Positions 1 through 9,381 are shown, counted from the stretch's first letter. The stretch: 64,000 bases of DNA from Halanaerobium sp046541575 (GCA_046541575.1 JBKHDA010000004.1:1-64000), one strand, 5' to 3'. Notes: generated by a model from the letters alone, not told the origin. A program made the numbers and translations.

Positions 1-9
1 AACTAACTG

Positions 10-40
10 CTCCTGCTAAAAATATTAGCAGGAGTTTTTT
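10..40 (+). terminator. Rho-independent terminator of an upstream gene
   Basis: A perfect 10-bp stem (10-19 with 25-34) with a 5-nt loop is followed by six T. It ends a gene that lies mostly outside the window. Confidence 0.85.
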
Positions 41-292
41 CTCTGCAAATAAAATCAAAAATTATTTCTCCTACATAGGTTTGAAATATAGCTTAATCTG
101 TATTAGAATATAAATAGTCTTGAGATAAAATTTCTAGATTGCTTCTACTTCTTAGTTTAGTTCCAATTATGGCTGCGTCTGCTCTTTATTAATTACAGCT
201 ACAGCAAATTAGAAGCAGGAATAATTATTGTTATAAAGAATAGTTATATTATAGGCTTAAAATTTTTATATATTTGATAAAGGAGTGGAAAA

Positions 293-484
293 ATGATCTG
301 GAAAGATGAATATAAAATTGGAGTAGAATTAGTTGATCAACAGCATAAAGAACTATTTAAGCGTTTAGGAAATTTTATTCAGAAAGTAAGAAGTGATAAA
401 GAAGAATCGGAAAAGAAGGAAGAAGTGGAGAAGACTTTAAATTTTATGGGCGAATATGTTGCTTTTCTATTAAGTAGCACTTAA
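293..484 (+). pseudogene. Truncated bacteriohemerythrin remnant
   Basis: The 63-residue product starts like a bacteriohemerythrin (di-iron oxygen-binding four-helix bundle): W-K-D-E near the start and the G-V-E-L-V-D-Q-Q-H motif at about residues 10-18, then helix B up to L-N-F-M-G-E-Y. The family is normally about 130 residues, and the second half with its H-x-x-x-E and later histidine iron ligands is missing. The reading frame runs into a terminator hairpin that overlaps the stop codon. A good Shine-Dalgarno (AAGGAG) precedes the ATG, so it may still be translated, but it cannot form the usual iron site. Most likely it is a decayed gene; a short functional peptide is less likely. Confidence 0.7.
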
Positions 485-507
485 AAGCTCCTGTAGGGGC
501 TTTTTTC
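483..507 (+). terminator. Terminator overlapping the hemerythrin remnant stop
   Basis: A 9-bp stem (483-491 with 496-504, one G-T pair) with a 4-nt loop. Its right arm runs into a T tract (501-506). Confidence 0.75.
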
Positions 508-606
508 AGTTTAGGCAGGATAATTTTTTTAGCTATAGAATAATGTATATAACAGTTATTAATTTAAATCTAAAGGCTGAAATAATTATAGATGGAGGCA
601 GAAATT

Positions 607-1131
607 ATGGAAGAAATTTATCAATATAATAATTATAAATTTTTAGAAAAGCTGTACACTCCAATTGGAATTTTACTGGCCGGAATTTTACTACAGTTTT
701 TTTATCCGGGTATTGGTTTTTATCAAAGAATATTAATTTATTTGGTTTATCTTTCAGGGGTGCTTTTATTTATTTTTGATACTCTACCAATTATTATTAG
801 CAGTTATAAAGTTTGGAATAAAGAAGTTATCCTGACCAACAGAACTATTGTTGTTAAAGGTGATGATCATTTAAATACCATAGTTATTAATAGAAAAGAT
901 ATTGAGCGGATAGTTTTTAGATCCTTGAGGGGCGAAGATGTAGAAATTCCTCATTTTCGCAAGCTTGAAAATATAGATCAAAAATTACATGAGCTGGCAG
1001 GCAGAAAATTTATTGTAGAATATGAATCAGAAACTGCAGAAGAGGAATTGATCTTATATTTAGAGCTGCTGCCGGAAGAGTTTTTGGAAGACTTTATTAA
1101 ATGGTACCAGGCCGATATTGCTCTGAAATAA
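607..1131 (+). CDS. Small membrane protein of unknown function
   Basis: I do not recognise a family. The product is about 174 residues. Two hydrophobic segments lie close together near the N-terminus (about residues 18-36 and 42-62), followed by a soluble, charged domain of about 110 residues rich in beta-type alternation. This resembles membrane-anchored PH-like proteins, but that is only an impression. The ATG at 607 was preferred to an in-frame ATG at 592 because GGAGG at 594-598 sits 8 nt before it and lies inside the longer reading. The gene stands alone between two terminators, so it is probably a single-gene unit. Confidence 0.65.
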   Translation: MEEIYQYNNYKFLEKLYTPIGILLAGILLQFFYPGIGFYQRILIYLVYLSGVLLFIFDTLPIIISSYKVWNKEVILTNRTIVVKGDDHLNTIVINRKDIERIVFRSLRGEDVEIPHFRKLENIDQKLHELAGRKFIVEYESETAEEELILYLELLPEEFLEDFIKWYQADIALK

Positions 1132-1188
1132 TAAATAAATTTTATAAGATGCTTTTTCTTAACCAGGTTACACACTTTTCGCCTGACA

Positions 1189-1229
1189 AAAACCTCCCCT
1201 AAATCTCTTAGAGATTTAGGGGAGGTTTT
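1189..1229 (+). terminator. Long perfect terminator hairpin
   Basis: A perfect 19-bp stem (1189-1207 with 1211-1229) with a 3-nt loop. The right arm ends in TTTT and the left arm begins with AAAA, so it could act in both directions. It closes the membrane-protein gene. Confidence 0.85.
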
Positions 1230-1546
1230 AAATCTTTTATGATATTTTCATCAATAAATAAAGGTATTTCGACATAATTAGATAATTAATATAATAAGAC
1301 GTTATAAAAGTAACATATTGGAAGTTTTATCTAAAAATAAATACGAAATGCTGTAGGTTCTAAGGAAGAATGCTCTATAAATTCCAGGAAGTATATTATT
1401 TTTTAATTATTATTAATAATTGGGCAATTTATTTTTTTATATAGATAGGTAAAATTTACTAATGATAACTGTTAAAATTAATAAATTAATAATCTTGATT
1501 AAATATATTTTGTGATTGATGAATATTAAAAAAGAGGTGAGCTTAG
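1230..1546 (+). other. 317-nt intergenic leader of the HD-GYP gene
   Basis: There is no ORF with a ribosome site here. The stretch is very AT-rich. It holds the promoter-like element at 1259-1285, described separately, and otherwise nothing that I can name. Confidence 0.5.
1259..1285 (+). promoter_or_regulatory. Candidate sigma-28-like promoter, shared with the KaiC gene
   Basis: TAAAGGTA, an 11-nt spacer and TTAGATAA loosely follow the flagellar sigma factor pattern (TAAAGTTT-N11-GCCGATAA). The -35 half and most of the spacer are nearly identical to 4599-4625 upstream of the next gene. The -10 half matches only 5 of 8, so the sigma assignment is tentative. Confidence 0.35.
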
Positions 1547-4399
1547 ATGAGTAATAAGCGTAAATATAACAAAGAAATTCCAATTGAAACTCAAAATAAA
1601 TGGCAGAAAATTTTAAATATACTTGTTAAAATAGCTGGTAGTTCTGATGCTTTAATCACCAGATTTGATCCTCCCTTCCTTGATGTTTTTAAGGCAAGTG
1701 AGAATATAAAAAATATATTTAAAGAAGGTATGCGTGTTACTTTATCAGGACATTACTGCAGTGAAGTTATTAATAATAAGAAAAGGGTAATGATCTTAAA
1801 TGCTGTAGAAAATAAAAAATGGAAAGACTATAAAGATGCTCAATCTGGTTTTAATGCCTATCTTGGTTATCCTTTGAAATGGCCTGATGGAAAAATATTT
1901 GGTACTTTTTGTATTCACCATAAAAAACCACATAATTTTTCTGAGCAGACCCAGGAGATTATGCTGGAGTTCAAGGAACTAATAGAATCTCAACTTGAAA
2001 TTATTAATAAAAATATAGAAATAAAGAAAGACAAAAAGATAATAAAAGAGAAAGAAAAAAAACACGAAAATTTAGTTAAAGAAGCACCGATTGGTATTTT
2101 TGAAACTACAGCTCAGGGTAAAATAATTTCAATCAATAAAAGTATGGCAGAAATTCTTGGTTTTTCAAGTGTAGAAGAGACATTAACACATTATAGTGAA
2201 TTAAAAGAGAATCTTTATCATAAGCCAAAAAGAAGAGAAAAATTCATAAATAAATTAATTGATAATGGTAAGATTAACAACTTTGAATATGAAGCGATAG
2301 GAAAAAATAAAGAGCATAAGTGGATCAGTATGAATGCGAGAAAAGGAAAAAGAATTAACGAGGATGATTTTTTAATAGAAGGATTTGCTTTTGATATTAC
2401 AGCCAGAAAAAATAGGGAAGAAAAAATTAGAGAACAAAAAGAAGAACTTTCCGCTTCTTTTGAACAATTAACTGCTTTTAATGAGGAAATTATGGCTATG
2501 AATGAAGAATTGGAACAGTCTATTGAGGAAATAAATTTACTCAATCAAAGATTTGTTAATATGATTGAACTTATTTCTAATATGGATGATAAAAAACTGC
2601 TCAATGAAAAAGAATTTTTTTCTAATTTATTAGAGCATGCTATAAAGATAATTCCAGAAGCTGATTACGGCAAGATATGTATTATAAATAATCAGAACAA
2701 ATGCGAATTTATAGATGCAGTTGGACATGATATTGAAATTTTAGAAAAAACAAAAATTGATAAAAAACTGCTTTTCCACAGAGAAAATAAAATTGTAAAT
2801 AAAACAAATAATTATTTTTTTGATATTAATAAATTGAAATCAGAAACAAAAAAAGATTTTTTAAATGCATTAAAACCTATCAAAAGTTCATTATATATAA
2901 ATATAAGAATAGACGATCAGACCGTCGGCCGCATAGGGCTTGATCTTAAAGAAAACAGCAGCAGAAAATTCAGTGATACCTCAAAAAAAGTCTTAAACTC
3001 TTTTTCAACTTTAGCTTCTTCCTTTTTTGCCTTTAAAAGATTTGATGATTTACAGACTAATTTTACGAAAGAATTAATAACTTCTATTATCAAAATTATG
3101 GAAATGTATGATCTTTATACAAAAGGTCATTCTGAGAATGTAGCAAAATTAGCTTCTGCAATAGCCAAAGAAATGAATCTTTCTAGACAAATAATAAGAG
3201 ATACCTACTGGGCAGGGCTGGTTCACGATATAGGCAAATTACTCGTACCAATCAATATTTTAAATAAAAAAGCAAAATTAACTGATCAGGAATATGAATT
3301 AATCAAGAAACATCCTGTCTGGGGAAATAAAGCTTTGAGTAGTTCTAAGATTTTAAGTCCAATAGCTAATTATATGCTTTATCATCATGAAAGATGGGAT
3401 GGTAAGGGCTATCCTGAAGGCCTGAAGGGAAATGAGATTCCTTTAATTTCTCAGATTTTAGGGGTGGCAGATGCCTGGGATGCAATGCTGTCTGAAAGAG
3501 CCTATCGTAAATCATTAAGTTTTGGAGAAGCTTTAAATGAAATAAAGGATAACAAAGGGACTCAATTTTCTCCTCAGGTTGTAGATGCTTTTATTAAAAT
3601 TATTGAGAATGATAAAATTGAAGAACTGCAGCAGGATGTTTTAGATAATGAAATCAATAAATCTAAAAGTGAAAATCAGCTATTAAAAAGCAGAGTTAAA
3701 TCCGAAGAATTGTTTGAACAATCTAATGAAGGAATAGTAATCTTAGATGAAAATTTCCGCGTTATAAGAGCAAATAAATATTTTATTAATATGTTCAGGT
3801 ATGATAAGCAAAAAATTATAGGTAAAGAAATTAACCAGATAGTACCAACAGATAAAACCAGTGAAGTGGAACACCATATTCATAAATTAGAAAAGGGCGA
3901 AAATATAGTCTCAAATACTGTTAGAAAGAAAAAAAATGGAGATACTATTAAAGTCTCAGTCCAGGCCTTTCCAGTTTCTCTGGATGGAGGCAGTATTAGT
4001 TACTATGTTATTTATAGAGATATTACCGAACTGGAAGAAACAAAGAAAAAATATAAAAGTATTAAAGATAGATATCAGGCGCTTTTTGAAAATGAGAATA
4101 CAGTTATGTTAATTATTGACCCAGATAACGGTGAGATAGTTGATGCGAATCCTGCAGCAGAAATCTTTTATGGCTGGAGCAAAGAAATACTTACTTCAAT
4201 GAAAATAACAGAGATAAATGTTCTAAACAAAAAAGAAGTAGAAGAAGAAATGCAGCAGGCAAAGAGCAAAAATAAAAATTATTTTAATTTCAGACATAAA
4301 ATATGTAATGGAAAAATAAAAGATGTAGAGGTTTATAGTCAACCAATACCATTTGCAGAAAAAGAATATTTATATTCCATTATTCATGAGAAAAAATAA
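1547..4399 (+). CDS. GAF-PAS-HD-GYP-PAS-PAS signalling protein (probable c-di-GMP phosphodiesterase)
   Basis: This 950-residue soluble protein reads in order: a GAF-like domain (about 15-155), a PAS domain (about 170-290), a coiled coil (about 290-335), a second GAF-like domain (about 340-500), an HD-GYP domain (about 510-705), and two more PAS domains (about 715-830 and 840-945). The HD motif H-D-I-G-K is at about residue 560, and H-H-E-R-W-D-G-K-G-Y-P at about 613 carries the GYP signature. The metal ligands are therefore intact and c-di-GMP hydrolysis is expected from the family. PAS domains on both sides of the catalytic domain are unusual. There is no signal peptide or membrane segment. 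The middle GAF-like domain resembles that of the HD-GYP protein at 42904. Confidence 0.85.
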   Translation: MSNKRKYNKEIPIETQNKWQKILNILVKIAGSSDALITRFDPPFLDVFKASENIKNIFKEGMRVTLSGHYCSEVINNKKRVMILNAVENKKWKDYKDAQSGFNAYLGYPLKWPDGKIFGTFCIHHKKPHNFSEQTQEIMLEFKELIESQLEIINKNIEIKKDKKIIKEKEKKHENLVKEAPIGIFETTAQGKIISINKSMAEILGFSSVEETLTHYSELKENLYHKPKRREKFINKLIDNGKINNFEYEAIGKNKEHKWISMNARKGKRINEDDFLIEGFAFDITARKNREEKIREQKEELSASFEQLTAFNEEIMAMNEELEQSIEEINLLNQRFVNMIELISNMDDKKLLNEKEFFSNLLEHAIKIIPEADYGKICIINNQNKCEFIDAVGHDIEILEKTKIDKKLLFHRENKIVNKTNNYFFDINKLKSETKKDFLNALKPIKSSLYINIRIDDQTVGRIGLDLKENSSRKFSDTSKKVLNSFSTLASSFFAFKRFDDLQTNFTKELITSIIKIMEMYDLYTKGHSENVAKLASAIAKEMNLSRQIIRDTYWAGLVHDIGKLLVPINILNKKAKLTDQEYELIKKHPVWGNKALSSSKILSPIANYMLYHHERWDGKGYPEGLKGNEIPLISQILGVADAWDAMLSERAYRKSLSFGEALNEIKDNKGTQFSPQVVDAFIKIIENDKIEELQQDVLDNEINKSKSENQLLKSRVKSEELFEQSNEGIVILDENFRVIRANKYFINMFRYDKQKIIGKEINQIVPTDKTSEVEHHIHKLEKGENIVSNTVRKKKNGDTIKVSVQAFPVSLDGGSISYYVIYRDITELEETKKKYKSIKDRYQALFENENTVMLIIDPDNGEIVDANPAAEIFYGWSKEILTSMKITEINVLNKKEVEEEMQQAKSKNKNYFNFRHKICNGKIKDVEVYSQPIPFAEKEYLYSIIHEKK

Positions 4400-4769
4400 A
4401 GATAAAAATTATATTGAAGCTGAGGGGTTAATGCAGAATAATTTGTGTTAATCCCATTTCTTTATTTGTTAAACTGCAGTTTAGATTGAGGTTTGATAGA
4501 GACAGATGTCTAAGATATATACTGCAACAGAATTTAAACTTAAGTTGATCAGATTATACCTGGTGTTTTGTTTTACAATCAAAATTTATCTTTCAAAATA
4601 AAGGTTTTTAGACATAAATCGACAATACTATATATAATAACTTAGATTAAAGATTGAATTCCTGACTTTTTGTATAAAATTATTATCAGAACAAAAATAT
4701 TCATTGGAATTATGAGCAAATAAAATATATAATATTAGAAAAACTGTATAAAAAGAAAGGAGTTTATAC
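4400..4769 (+). other. 370-nt intergenic region upstream of the KaiC-like gene
   Basis: No coding sequence is supported. A weak interrupted inverted repeat just after the stop (about 4424-4455, GGGGTTAA with TTAATCCC) could be an imperfect terminator. The only other recognisable item is the promoter-like element at 4599-4625. Confidence 0.4.
4599..4625 (+). promoter_or_regulatory. Candidate sigma-28-like promoter of the KaiC-like gene
   Basis: TAAAGGTT, an 11-nt spacer and ATCGACAA. The AATAAAGGT start and the GACATAA part of the spacer repeat the element at 1259-1285 with identical spacing. This suggests a shared sigma factor or activator; the exact factor is inferred. Confidence 0.35.
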
Positions 4770-6218
4770 ATGTTAAAAAATCTATTATCCACAGGTATAG
4801 ATAATTTAGATGGGATATTAAGAGGAGGATTAATTCCAGGTAGATTTTACCTGCTTCGTGGAGGCCCAGGTACTGGAAAAACAACTCTGGGACTGCATTT
4901 TTTGATAGAAGGTTTAAGCAATAATGAAAAAGTACTTTTAGTTACTATGACTGAAGATATAGAGAAAATTAAAGAAAATGGGAAAAAATTTGATTTTCCT
5001 ATGGATAAAATTAATTATATAGATTTAAGTCCTGGGGCAGATTTTATATCAGAGAATAAAGACTATGATCTTTTTTCTTCTGCTCAGAGTGAACAGAAAC
5101 CTCTAATTGAAAAATTAACAAAAAAAATAGAGGAATTAAAACCTGATAGAATCTTTTTTGATGGTTTTACCCAGTTAAAATATTTAAGCTCGGATAATTT
5201 TAAGTTTAGAAAACAAATTTTATCTTTTATGCAATTTGTGAAAAAATATGCCTCTACAATTTTATTAACCTCAGAAGTAGGTGTTTCTAATCCTGATGAT
5301 GACTTACAGTTTATGGTAGATGGGATTATAAATATTGTCTATGAACATCAAAATTATTATTTGGAAATAACAAAATATCGAGGCTCAGGTTTTCAAAAGG
5401 GAAAACATGCTATGAAATTCAAAAATGATGGGATTAAAATTTATCCTCAATTAGAACTTAAAAAGAATAATCTTGATTATGAAGCAGAATTATTTTCTTT
5501 TGGTATTTCAGAAATAGATAAATTACTTCATGGAGGTATAGAAAGAGGTACTACAACCATTATCACCGGTCCTACTGGGGTTGGCAAGACCTCTCTTGGA
5601 AGCCAGTTTATTAAAGCTAATAGTGAAAATGATTTAAAATCAATCATCTATACTTTTGAAGAAAGTTATAATACATTAATTGAGAGAAGTAATTCTATTA
5701 ATATCCCTTTAGAGCAGCTGCAATATGAAAAAAAAGTTTTTGTTAAAGAAATTAATCCTCTAGAGTATACACCAAATGAATTTGCATCTGAAGTAATCGC
5801 AGATGTAAGGGAAAAAGATATAGCTGTAGTTTTACTGGATTCGATAGCAGGCTATTTTCTTACTTTTAATAATCCTAATGAAAAGCAGAAAATGATTACA
5901 GGAATTCATTATTTGTGTGAATATTTAAAAGTTGAAGGAATTACAGTTTTAATGATTAATGAACAACAAATGATTACCGGTGATTTTCAGGCTACAGATA
6001 CTCAGACCAGTTTTATAGCAGATAATCTTATTTTTTTACGTTATTTAGAAATTCAGGGTAAACTAAAAAAAGCTATTGGAGTTTTAAAAAAGAGAATGAG
6101 TAGTTTTGAAAATACACTGCGGAATTTTGAAATAACTGAAGCAGGAATTAAAGTTGGAGAACCATTAGATAATTTAAGGGGGATATTAAGTGGTAATCCC
6201 GAATTTATAGATAAATAA
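4770..6218 (+). CDS. KaiC-like double RecA-fold ATPase
   Basis: The 482-residue protein has two KaiC/RecA-type ATPase domains in tandem. Walker A motifs are G-G-P-G-T-G-K-T at residues 31-38 and G-P-T-G-V-G-K-T at about 266-273. The second domain keeps the double acidic pair F-E-E after the first strand; the first domain has T-E-D in its place. It is close in length to cyanobacterial KaiC (about 520 residues), but I do not see the serine/threonine autophosphorylation pair and no kaiA or kaiB is nearby. In bacteria without a clock, such proteins act as signalling ATPases. The gene precedes a PAS-GGDEF-HD-GYP gene by 39 nt, so the two are probably one unit. Start: ATG with AAAGGAG 6 nt upstream. 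Confidence 0.85.
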   Translation: MLKNLLSTGIDNLDGILRGGLIPGRFYLLRGGPGTGKTTLGLHFLIEGLSNNEKVLLVTMTEDIEKIKENGKKFDFPMDKINYIDLSPGADFISENKDYDLFSSAQSEQKPLIEKLTKKIEELKPDRIFFDGFTQLKYLSSDNFKFRKQILSFMQFVKKYASTILLTSEVGVSNPDDDLQFMVDGIINIVYEHQNYYLEITKYRGSGFQKGKHAMKFKNDGIKIYPQLELKKNNLDYEAELFSFGISEIDKLLHGGIERGTTTIITGPTGVGKTSLGSQFIKANSENDLKSIIYTFEESYNTLIERSNSINIPLEQLQYEKKVFVKEINPLEYTPNEFASEVIADVREKDIAVVLLDSIAGYFLTFNNPNEKQKMITGIHYLCEYLKVEGITVLMINEQQMITGDFQATDTQTSFIADNLIFLRYLEIQGKLKKAIGVLKKRMSSFENTLRNFEITEAGIKVGEPLDNLRGILSGNPEFIDK

Positions 6219-6260
6219 TAATTATTATAAGCCGCAGAAAAAGGAGATTAAAAAAAGGTG

Positions 6261-8027
6261 ATGAATAATAATATTTTGGCTGATGATTTCGGCTTAATTG
6301 AAAAGCAGAGAATTTCTTTAATGATTGCTCATAGAGAAAACAAAAATATTTTAAAGAAATATTTAGAACCTGAATATGAAGTTATTACTGGAGATTTTTC
6401 TCAAAAACTTAAAAACACAGACTTAATTATTGCAGATGAGAATGGATTAGAAGCAAATAAAGAAATTATTTTCAAAAGCAAAAATGCGAATAAATATCTT
6501 TATATACCGCTGCTTTTATTAACTCGGATTGCTCAAGAAGATATACCAGATAAACACCTTAATTTAATAGATGAAATTATAGAAATTCCTATTGAACAGA
6601 AAATATTTATTTCTCGAATAAAGAATTTATTAAATGTTCGGAGTCTCTTTTTATCAACTCATATTTTTCAAGAATTAATAGCAAATAATCCTGCAGGTGT
6701 CTGTATTTTAATCGACGATCAAAAAATAAAATATGTTAATCAGACTTTTTTAGATATTATAGAAAAAAAGAGAAAAAATGTTTTAAATGAAAATCTAACT
6801 GAGTTTTTTCCTGACATAAATTTGAATGAATTTTTTAATAACAGCAGAAGTGAATTAAAAAATAAAACAATTATCAAAATAAAATTTGAAGATAAAATTA
6901 AGTGGATTGATATTCAGAGTCTTAAAATAAACTATAAAAATATAAAATTAAAAGCATTGATTTTTATTGATATAACTGAACGTAAAAAACAGGAAAAAGA
7001 AATTGAGTATTTATCTTATAAAGATAAACTAACTGGTCTATATAACCGGCGTTTTTTTGAAGAAGAAATGGAGAGGCTGGATACTGAAAGACAGCTGCCT
7101 TTAAGTATTATTATGTCAGATGTAAATGGTTTAAAAATTATTAATGACAGTTATGGGCATAAAAAAGGTGATGAATTACTAAAAAAAACTGCTCAAATTT
7201 TAGAAAATTCTATTAGAGAAGAAGATATATTAGCTCGTCAGGGTGGAGATGAGTTTGCTGTACTGCTTCCCAGAACTGATAAAAAAGAAGCAGAAAAAAT
7301 ATTAAAAAGAATTAAAGAAGAAACAGGTAAATTTAGAAATGAAAAGCTTCCTATTTCTATAGCTTTAGGAACAGCTACTAAAAATAAGACTGAACAGGAC
7401 ATAAAAGAAGTTTTGCAAAAAGCAGATAATAATATGTATCAGAACAAACTAACTGCAAGCAGAAGCACTAAAAGCAATATTGTCCAGAATTTACTCAATG
7501 CTTTAGCTGCAAAAAGTCACGAAACAAAAGACCATGCAGTAAGGATGACACGTTTAGCTTTTAATTTAGGCGAAAAAATAGAGCTTTCCCATTCTGAACT
7601 GGATAGATTATCTTTACTAGCTACCCTTCATGATATTGGTAAAACTAATATTAGTGAGGAAGTTTTAAATAAGCCCGATAAATTAAACAAAAAAGAATGG
7701 AAGCTGATGAAAAATCATTCTGAACAGGGTTATAAAATCGCTTTAGCTTCAGAAGAATTCGCAGTAGTTGCAAAAGATATATTTGCTCATCATGAAAACT
7801 GGGATGGAAGTGGTTACCCCAGAGGTTTGGCAGGAGAAGAAATACCTTATCTGGCTAGAATTATTTTTATAATTGATGCTTATGATGTAATGACTCATCA
7901 GCTTCCTTACAGTAAAGCTATTTCTACAAAAGAAGCTCTGGCAGAAATCAAAAAATGTGCTGGCAGTCAATTTGACCCAGGATTAGTATCTTCTTTTATT
8001 GAAATGATGGAAAAAAATAATAAATAA
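6261..8027 (+). CDS. Pseudo-receiver/PAS/GGDEF/HD-GYP protein (c-di-GMP synthesis and breakdown)
   Basis: The 588-residue protein has an N-terminal domain (about 15-125) shaped like a response-regulator receiver. A hydrophobic strand ending in I-A-D sits where the phospho-acceptor would be, but the conserved lysine before proline is replaced (E-I-P). It is followed by a PAS domain (about 135-240), a GGDEF domain with intact G-G-D-E-F at about 328, and an HD-GYP domain with H-D-I-G-K and H-H-E-N-W-D-G-S-G-Y-P. Both c-di-GMP synthesis and hydrolysis are therefore possible. A GTG at 6258 lies directly before the ATG. AAGGAG at 6241-6246 is a distant ribosome site for either. It is probably co-transcribed with the KaiC-like ATPase. 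Confidence 0.85.
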   Translation: MNNNILADDFGLIEKQRISLMIAHRENKNILKKYLEPEYEVITGDFSQKLKNTDLIIADENGLEANKEIIFKSKNANKYLYIPLLLLTRIAQEDIPDKHLNLIDEIIEIPIEQKIFISRIKNLLNVRSLFLSTHIFQELIANNPAGVCILIDDQKIKYVNQTFLDIIEKKRKNVLNENLTEFFPDINLNEFFNNSRSELKNKTIIKIKFEDKIKWIDIQSLKINYKNIKLKALIFIDITERKKQEKEIEYLSYKDKLTGLYNRRFFEEEMERLDTERQLPLSIIMSDVNGLKIINDSYGHKKGDELLKKTAQILENSIREEDILARQGGDEFAVLLPRTDKKEAEKILKRIKEETGKFRNEKLPISIALGTATKNKTEQDIKEVLQKADNNMYQNKLTASRSTKSNIVQNLLNALAAKSHETKDHAVRMTRLAFNLGEKIELSHSELDRLSLLATLHDIGKTNISEEVLNKPDKLNKKEWKLMKNHSEQGYKIALASEEFAVVAKDIFAHHENWDGSGYPRGLAGEEIPYLARIIFIIDAYDVMTHQLPYSKAISTKEALAEIKKCAGSQFDPGLVSSFIEMMEKNNK

Positions 8028-8160
8028 TTTGTAGTCTTTCAATGTTTTTTAAGCGGTAATTCCAAAATATTTATAATTTTATTGACGTTTTATAATTATT
8101 AAAAGTTAAGATTAGGTAAAGTTTTTTTAATATTATAATAGCAGCAGGAGGTGACCGAAT

Positions 8161-9381
8161 ATTAATTACAATTATAATTTAAATGAAGTTATTAATGTTG
8201 ATGTTTTGCAGAGTATTCAGGATAAATTTGCAGATGCTACCGGTCTTGCGGCAGTGATAGTTAATCGTGAGGGACAACCAGTTACCACCCCCAGTAATTT
8301 CACCTCATTTTGTCAGACGATTAGGTCCTGTAAAAAAGGATTTAGAAAATGTAAGCTGTCTGATTCCCAGGGGGGGATTAATGCTAAAGAGCGCGGGAAA
8401 GCAGCTCCTTATATCTGTGAGTCTGGTTTAATAGACATGGCAGCTCCTATTATTCTGGAAAAACGTTTTATTGGTACAATTTTATGTGGCCAGATTATTT
8501 TGGAGGAAGAGGGCAGAGAACAAACACTACAGCGAGTTGAGGAAAATACTAAAAATGTAGATATTGATTTTGAAATTTTAAAAGAAAAATTTCAACACCT
8601 TGAGGTTCTACCGCGCAAAAAAATAATTGCTGCAGCTGAGTTTCTTTCTCTAACAGCAAGTTATATTGCAGAGATGGGACTTGTTAATATTTATCAGCAG
8701 GAATTAATAGAAGAATCAAGAAATAGAAGACAGTTAGAAGAACACCTTAGAACTAAGCAATTAAAAATACTGCAGTCACAGGTTAACCCTCATTTTCTTT
8801 TTAATGTTCTTAATTCTATTGCCAGACTTGCACTTATCGAAAACGCAAAGGAAACAGAGGATGTTGTTTATGCACTATCTGATCTGCTCCGATACAGCTT
8901 AAGAAATATTGAGGAAGTGGTTAATCTGGAAGACGAGTTAAGCTGTGTTAAAGATTATATCACTATCCAGAAAAAACGTTATCGAGATCAGTTTGATTTT
9001 AAAATAGATATTAGTGAAGAATTATATGGGGTAAATATTCCTTTGCTGACTATTCAGCCGCTGGTGGAAAATGCTATTATTCACGGTTTTAAAGAGCAGC
9101 AGTCAGGTACAATTGAAATAAATTCTCAAATAAAAGAAGATAAAGTTATTATTACAGTTCAAGATAATGGTGTCGGTATAAAACATAATATTTTAAAAAA
9201 CTTACTGACTTATGATGAGGAAAGCAAAGAAAAAATTGCAAGTCATATTACCGGAATTGGAGTAAATAATGTACACAAAAGACTTCAGTATTATTTTGGA
9301 GATGAATACGGGCTTGAAATTGACAGTAAATTAGGAAAAGGTACAGCTGTAAAAATTAAGATCCCAAAAGAAAATATTTAA
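8161..9381 (+). CDS. PocR-domain sensor histidine kinase (LytS/YesM type), apparent ATT start
   Basis: Residues about 10-165 form a PocR ligand-binding domain, the small-molecule sensor known from propanediol and glycerol regulators, with several cysteines. Then come a short coiled coil and a YesM/LytS kinase: phospho-acceptor region Q-V-N-P-H-F-L-F-N at about 212 and ATPase motifs P-L-V-E-N-A and D-N-G-V-G-I. No membrane segment is visible, so sensing is cytoplasmic. Start: the frame opens at 8155 and the first ordinary start codon is TTG at 8206, without a ribosome site and inside the sensor domain's first helix. GGAGGTGA at 8147-8154 lies 6 nt before ATT at 8161, which gives an N-terminus of natural length. 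The response-regulator gene follows 62 nt later, then the pdu operon that it likely controls. Confidence 0.8.
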   Translation: MNYNYNLNEVINVDVLQSIQDKFADATGLAAVIVNREGQPVTTPSNFTSFCQTIRSCKKGFRKCKLSDSQGGINAKERGKAAPYICESGLIDMAAPIILEKRFIGTILCGQIILEEEGREQTLQRVEENTKNVDIDFEILKEKFQHLEVLPRKKIIAAAEFLSLTASYIAEMGLVNIYQQELIEESRNRRQLEEHLRTKQLKILQSQVNPHFLFNVLNSIARLALIENAKETEDVVYALSDLLRYSLRNIEEVVNLEDELSCVKDYITIQKKRYRDQFDFKIDISEELYGVNIPLLTIQPLVENAIIHGFKEQQSGTIEINSQIKEDKVIITVQDNGVGIKHNILKNLLTYDEESKEKIASHITGIGVNNVHKRLQYYFGDEYGLEIDSKLGKGTAVKIKIPKENI

